Shown here: positions 59,601-64,000 of the stretch, piece after piece
Layout of the letters: each line of letters starts with the position of its first letter
How positions within the stretch are numbered: position 1 is the stretch's first letter
From: Brachynemurus nebulosus
Taxonomy: Eukaryota; Arthropoda; Insecta; Neuroptera; Myrmeleontidae
Length of the DNA: 64,000 nt
NCBI GenBank assembly: GCA_035578155.1
Contig: JAPWDM010000005.1
Span: 14,598,832 to 14,662,831 of the forward strand
Direction of reading: 5' to 3'
Position numbers and translations under genes: made by a program
Notes under the pieces: generated by a model
What the model was told of the DNA's origin: nothing
Databases searched by the model: none
Seen by the model: the letters and a program-made list of their open reading frames with translations, nothing else

Positions 59601-62600
59601 GAATACTGTGCGGACACTGTCTGTCACTGTACGTGTCTGTGCGTTTACGTTACGCTATAATATGAATACGCCCATAAGAAAAACATTAAACAATATTTGT
59701 CGTGTCTGGCACGATACGTGTCTGTTACGTTTAGTGTCTGTAGATATGAATGGACCTTAATGTGTTCACACTACTGTAACGTTAGGAAACATTTTGCAAC
59801 ATAAAATTTTCAACAAAAATATATTTTCAATAGATGTTAGTCTTTTTGTTTTGCAATATTTAGCAATTACTTATTGTGTCCAGTCGAAATAATATTTAAC
59901 ACACGCGTAAAAATTATGCATCAAACTACAATAACTATTTACATCATTTACATGTGCCTTATCTTATTTATGATATTTGTCATATTTACTACAAAATATG
60001 ATGTCATTTTAATGTAACGGCGCGTTTTTACTCATTTAAATGAAGGTTAAAAATTTATCATTTTCAAAGTAGAATTTTTAAAGAACTAAAGAATATTTTT
60101 ATTTGTCACTACTAAAATTTGATATATTTACGAGTAATACATAAAATTATTTAATATTTAAAACAAATTTTGAATACAATCAGGTACTCTAAAAAATTAA
60201 AAAATATATATTTTGAGTTTTGTGTTGATAGATTTGAGATAGAAAGGCTTCTGTAAATTCAGAAATTATAAAGCTTGTTTACACGTATTAAGTTGTTAAG
60301 AAATTAACTAAATTTTTAATGACCTAATGCATGTGAACGCTACATAAGTAATGATGTCGGATGATTAATCGATTAGTCGGTTTAGTCGACTAATTTTATT
60401 TAAATTTAGTCATTTTTAGTCGACTATTTTACCCACGAGTAAAACACTAAAATAATTTTTTTTTAAATAACTAAACGACTAATTTAATTATTTATAAAAT
60501 TCCAAAAAATGAAAACTAAAAATGCTTGCTTGTATGATTTTCCATTCTGGAAAAGGTCTAATGGTTACCCTCCTGTTCATAAATTCGACTGTAACTTTAG
60601 TCCATTAATCGATTATATGCTCGATATTTTCGACTAATGACTAATTTTAGTCGATTAACCGCCTAACTGCTCGTTGGTTCGACATTGCAATACGTGAGTA
60701 GACAATAGTGATGTCGAATAATTAATCGATTAATCGGTTTAGTCAACTAATTTTGTTTACTTTTAGTCACTTTTTAATCGACTATTTTACTGTCGACTAA
60801 ATGACTAAAATGACTAATATTTTTTTAAAAAACTAAAGACGACTAATTTAATAATTTTTCTGCATTATTTATGACTCGAAAAAATGAAAACTAAAAATTA
60901 TCATTATTTATGATTTTTTACTTTTATGTGAATAATACATTATATAATATGTAATTTTTTTCTTTTTTTTAAAAAAAATAATAATAAAAGTCAATAATTA
61001 AATTTAAAACATTGTTTTTGAAAGAGTTACAATAGGTTACCCTATTCATGAATTCGACTCAAATTTTGTCGATTAATCGACTATTCTATGCTCGATATTT
61101 TCGACTAATGACTAGTTTTGTCGGAAAAACAACTTTAGTCGATTAATCGATTAACTGCATCTCGACTCGACATCACTAGTAGACAAGCAAAATAGAATTC
61201 CGTCTATTTTTCGGTTAAATTGATGGGCGTGGCCAATCACTTGATATAACGTTCTTATATTTTACAGAGAATTTGAAAATGCGATTCGCACGTACAAAGG
61301 TCCTGATCCATTACAAAATTGGTATAATTATATATCATGGATTGAACAGAGTTATCCAAAGCATGGCCACGAGGGAAATTTAGCCAAGTTGCTGGAAGAC
61401 TGTTTAGGCACATTTGAGAATGATACCCGTTATAAGCAAGATAGACGATTTTGTAAATTATTCATAAAATATATAGATATGCAAGAACAACCGTTACAGT
61501 ATTGTCAACTATTATATAACAATGGCGTTGGTACTGAATGCACTGATTTATATAAAGCGTGGGCGTATTATTATGAAGCACTTGGCGATTTCAAACGAGC
61601 CGATCATATATTTAAGTTAGGATTTCAAGCGAATGCGCAACCGCACGAGGATTTATTACAAGCACACTGGTACGTATTAATATACCACGGGGGTTCCCAA
61701 AGTGCAGCGTGCGAACTCAAAAAATGCCGCCCGTGATGTTGGATTGTCTGCAATCTCCAATTCGTAAATTTTTTTCAAAAAACCCTATAAATCTGACTAG
61801 ATTACAGTTGAAGATTTTTCCGTAAAAAATATTAAATATTATATGGAATATTAGATTTTATATATCAGTGGTTCTCAAACTTTTTAGTATGCGACCTCCC
61901 TTTGTACTTAAAAAATTTAAGGGACCTCCGAAATATGTAGAAATGGTTAGGAAATGTGTATAAATATCTAGAAAGTGGGTACGTGATCTGTAATTAGTTG
62001 TTTCTGTGACCCCACGAAATGTTTTTCTGGGTGGCGATCGACCTGGAAAACCTGGAAAAGTCAGGAAAGGCGAGAGTGTCAACTGATAGTTTTTCTAAAA
62101 AGTTTTTTTTTTTTTTTTTGCTCTTCAGTTGTATTTTTTGCCACTAACGAGCAAAAAAAAGGGGTCGGCAAAAAACTTTATTTTTAGAAATTATTAACAT
62201 TTAAACAATATTTTTTCAGAGTAGGCCCTGGAATTTTATTCAGAGTCAGGGAAAAGCCAGGGAATTTTGAAATTGGTTTTCAATCGCCACCCTGTTTTCG
62301 CGACCCAAACCTTGAGAATCACTGTTATATATCAATGGTGTTCAGCCATTTTTACTATGCGAGTTCTTAAGTCAAAATCACCAAATTCGCCCAGGAAATG
62401 TGATTTAATTTCCGTCGGCGATTTTTCTGTGGTCTCTACAATTCTTGATTTTGTCAAAAATGACAAAATACTATCGAAAATTTATCAGTAGCTTCAAATT
62501 TTATGTTTCCAGCATCAGAATGACGATTTTTGAAGCCTTTAAAAAAATTTAGTGTTCGTGATGACGTCATCAGGATCATTTTTTTTAATTAATAGTTTCA

Positions 62601-63457
62601 AAAATGATACGAGTCAGATCTGTTAGTAAAATATGGTTAATATGAGTGTCAAAATTTTCATTTGGAATTTTTCATTTGGAAAAAAGACCAAGTTTGTTTG
62701 GAAAATATGACATTTTCTGGGTGTGTGTTAGTTTATGTAAATAAACGCATTTTTTTTGTCAAATATTTTGATATTTATTTACCATTTGGCTCGCTGACAC
62801 AAAAATTTGGGAATCCCTGATATACATACACTATACTTCTTATATAATGAACTTCCGGTTATAAACGATCTCAAAAAAGTTTCGATAGTAAAATTCGATT
62901 ATAGTGAACTTTCTTCGGTTACGTTTTTGAAAATTTTAGAGGTAATATATTGAAAAATGATTAGTTATTGATGAATATGTTTGGTGTTTAGCAATTTTAC
63001 GTTAGCTGTTGGGCGACACGTTTTACAAGGTGGTACAGACAAAAATCAACTAGAAGAGAAACGATTAGCGTTAACGTCCCTACGACCATATAAATATAAA
63101 AACCGTAGTGTCGTTCCAAGTCAACGTAGTGGTTCAAATGTAGTCGATTATTTACCAGGAATAGTAAAATTAGCCGTAGAACCTCATCGAAATCATAATT
63201 ATCGAGTAGAAGTTTACCAGGTGAGTACTTTCTTTAAAAAAGTCTTAAATATTTTATTTAAATAATAAAAAAAATCATTTAGGATGAAGAAGAAGAATAT
63301 CCTGGTCCCAGCCAAGCGGCTGTAAAACCAAAAAGTATTTTAGACAGTGTTACAAAACGTGAAGCTGTTCATAAAGAAAACATGTTAAAAGCAGGACCAT
63401 GGAATGGTGCTCTGTCAAAGAAGAGTATATTACCTAGTTCTAGTTTGAAATTTACAG
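56687..63457 (+). CDS. BubR1: BubR1/Mad3 mitotic checkpoint protein, 5' part (4 exons; continues beyond window)
   Basis: Part of the mitotic checkpoint complex that blocks APC/C-Cdc20 until kinetochores attach. Exons: 56687-56814, 61268-61669, 62992-63220, 63283-63457, GT-AG and phase-consistent, giving 311 residues so far and ending in phase 1. The N-terminus MDFDLSKENIQPLRGGR carries the first KEN box (7-9) in the Mad3/BubR1 context SKENxQPLR. Exon 2 is the TPR-type Bub1/Mad3 homology domain: DPLQNWYNYISWIEQSYP, LYKAWAYYYEALGDFKRADHIF. Exon 4 has the second KEN box (284-286) followed by AGPWN, as in vertebrate BubR1. An acidic DEEEEYPGP opens that exon. Whether a kinase domain follows cannot be seen. 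Start chosen at the ATG giving the family N-terminus. Introns 1 and 2 are packed with transposons; intron 3 is 62 bp. Confidence 0.95.
57457..58129. mobile_element. PIF/Harbinger-like MITE in BubR1 intron 1
   Basis: Ends CGCTTCTTTCACATTGTACGG and, inverted, CGCTCCTTTCACATTATACGG, flanked by TAA on both sides (57454-57456 and 58130-58132). Subterminal copies of 'acggttttttgccgtacgg' and its inverse occur at both ends and internally near 57.9-58.1 kb. No transposase frame. Confidence 0.8.
58133..59062. other. BubR1 intron 1, repeat-derived AT-rich DNA
   Basis: The segment at about 58210-58390 ('gtggtgcacactgagtac', 'gataccacaggcattaaattgtgaagtatgactccatttt', 'cttgtttataagtattagataaaccattaaattaatggttt') is the inverse of about 42950-43110, a further dispersed repeat. 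No exon recognised. Confidence 0.5.
59063..59756. mobile_element. TTAA-flanked element rich in CAGACACG motifs, BubR1 intron 1
   Basis: Left end 'cggttcattcatatctacag' and, inverted, right end 'ggtccattcatatctacag', flanked by TTAA (59059-59062 and 59757-59760). Both sides continue with repeated ACAGACACGTA/TACGTGTCTGT motifs. The 100-codon frame at 59458-59760 lies inside it and shows no domain. Confidence 0.7.
60349..60690. mobile_element. hAT-like MITE, older copy
   Basis: Ends TAATGATGTCGG and, inverted, TTGCAATGTCGA, with subterminal 'attaatcgattagtcggtttagtcgacta' repeats. Flanks TACATAAG (60341-60348) and TACGTGAG (60691-60698) match at 6 of 8 positions. It is related to and directly precedes the copy at 60706-61178. 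Confidence 0.7.
60706..61178. mobile_element. hAT-like MITE, younger copy
   Basis: Perfect 12-bp ends TAGTGATGTCGA and TCGACATCACTA, with an exact 8-bp duplication GTAGACAA at 60698-60705 and 61179-61186. The interior repeats 'tcgattaatcg' and 'tagtcgacta'. The right end is only 90 bp from BubR1 exon 2. Confidence 0.92.
61866..62324. mobile_element. hAT-like MITE in BubR1 intron 2
   Basis: Ends CAGTGGTTCTCAAACTTT and, inverted, CAGTGATTCTCAAGGTTT, with an exact 8-bp duplication TTATATAT at 61858-61865 and 62325-62332. The CAGTGGTTCTCAAACTTT end is a common animal hAT terminus. No transposase frame. Confidence 0.92.
62333..62819. mobile_element. Second hAT-like MITE abutting the first
   Basis: Starts CAATGGTGTTCAGCC and ends 'ttgggaatccctg'. 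The preceding TTATATAT and following ATATACAT match at 6 of 8 positions. The middle is related to the fragment at about 8150-8490. The two elements share one flanking 8-mer. Confidence 0.65.
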
Positions 63458-63465
63458 GTAAATTT

Positions 63466-63688
63466 ACTAGATTGGTGACGCAGAGCTTCTCACTCGCGCC
63501 TCGGGTGGTGAAATTAGAAACTGTATCAAGTAAAACATGTATAAATCTAGTAAGTCGCACATAATTTTTGTAGAAAACCTATATTTCTATTACCAATTAA
63601 ACATATACGTATATATGTTTTACTTGATACAGCTTATAACTGTACCATCAGAGGCGCTCGCGCAATCTTTGCGTCGCCAGTAAATTAT
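63466..63688. mobile_element. MITE family D copy 2, just after BubR1 exon 4
   Basis: Left 'cgcctcgggtggtgaaattag', 'aaactgtatcaagtaaaacatgta'; right 'tatgttttacttgatacagc', 'ctgtaccatcagaggcgct', forming inverted repeats. Matches the copy at 53375-53630. It starts within about 10 bases of the exon 4 donor. Confidence 0.7.
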
Positions 63689-63729
63689 TTTAACACAAAA
63701 AATTTAAAATCCTTGCCATTTAAAAGAGC

Positions 63730-64000
63730 CATTTTTTTAAAAAAATTAATTTTGACATTTTCTATATAATGCCCGTATTACACTATGCAAGATTATATGC
63801 AAGCAATAATTGCATAGCAACAATAATTCAAAATTAAAAGACATTAATGTATTTTCAGGTAAATAAACATTATGACGTCACATATGCGCTCGAGTAATTT
63901 CGTAAACTGTCGGCCTGTTATCGGTTCTAAGTTTAAAAATTTATTTTTAATTTAAATATTACTTAAAAAATAAAGTAGTAAAGAGTTTTCTTATAGAATT
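63730..64000. repeat. Family E dispersed repeat, cut by the window edge
   Basis: 63860-64000 is the reverse complement of about 50311-50455 ('gtcggcctgttatcggttctaag', 'gagttttcttata'). It lies in the next BubR1 intron. Confidence 0.7.

Noticed and set aside
59458..59760. 100-codon frame in BubR1 intron 1
   Set aside because: It lies inside the TTAA-flanked element 59063-59756 and its C-terminal half is the terminal repeat.
1..64000. CRISPR arrays, operons or other prokaryotic systems
   Set aside because: Spliced eukaryotic genes throughout; repeats are transposons and microsatellites, without regular spacer architecture.

Overview
The window is about 64 kb of AT-rich (roughly two thirds or more A+T) eukaryotic genomic DNA. 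Genes have GT-AG introns from about 60 bp to over 4 kb, and the rest is crowded with small DNA transposons (MITEs). Gene content (NRF-6-like acyltransferase, SCO1, NELF-A, BubR1/Mad3, RhoU/V-like GTPase) and the repeat landscape point to an arthropod, most probably an insect. I cannot name the order or species from sequence alone.

Layout: 1-13 kb holds only repeats. At 13.09-13.49 kb (+) lies the terminal exon of a RhoU/RhoV-type GTPase. Repeats fill 13.5-29.5 kb. At 29.56-34.57 kb (-) eleven phase-consistent exons encode an NRF-6-type acyltransferase-3 membrane protein, with a hAT-like element in one intron. At 39.39-41.60 kb (-) is a complete four-exon SCO1 copper chaperone, with a decayed THAP-domain fragment on the other strand of its last intron. 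At 44.26-51.77 kb (+) is a complete six-exon NELF-A gene with nested transposons in its introns. At 55.36-55.98 kb (-) is a two-exon, 185-residue protein with a KEN box and an RxxL box that looks like a divergent securin. Head to head with it, 703 bp away, the first four recognised exons of BubR1/Mad3 (+) run from 56.69 kb to 63.46 kb, and the gene continues beyond the window.

The most interesting point is the divergent pair of a securin candidate and BubR1. In known cell biology both act on the same switch: APC/C-Cdc20 is inhibited by BubR1, and its KEN-box/D-box substrate securin restrains separase. If the small gene is a securin, one short intergenic region may serve both the checkpoint inhibitor and the key checkpoint-protected substrate. 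NELF-A (transcription pausing), SCO1 (cytochrome c oxidase assembly), the Rho GTPase and the acyltransferase show no obvious functional link to one another.

The repeats are readable in detail. Several hAT-like elements have exact 8-bp target duplications, others have TA, TTA/TAA or TTAA flanks, and several are long fold-back palindromes. One palindrome is interrupted by a younger hAT-like insertion whose removal brings the two arms back together.
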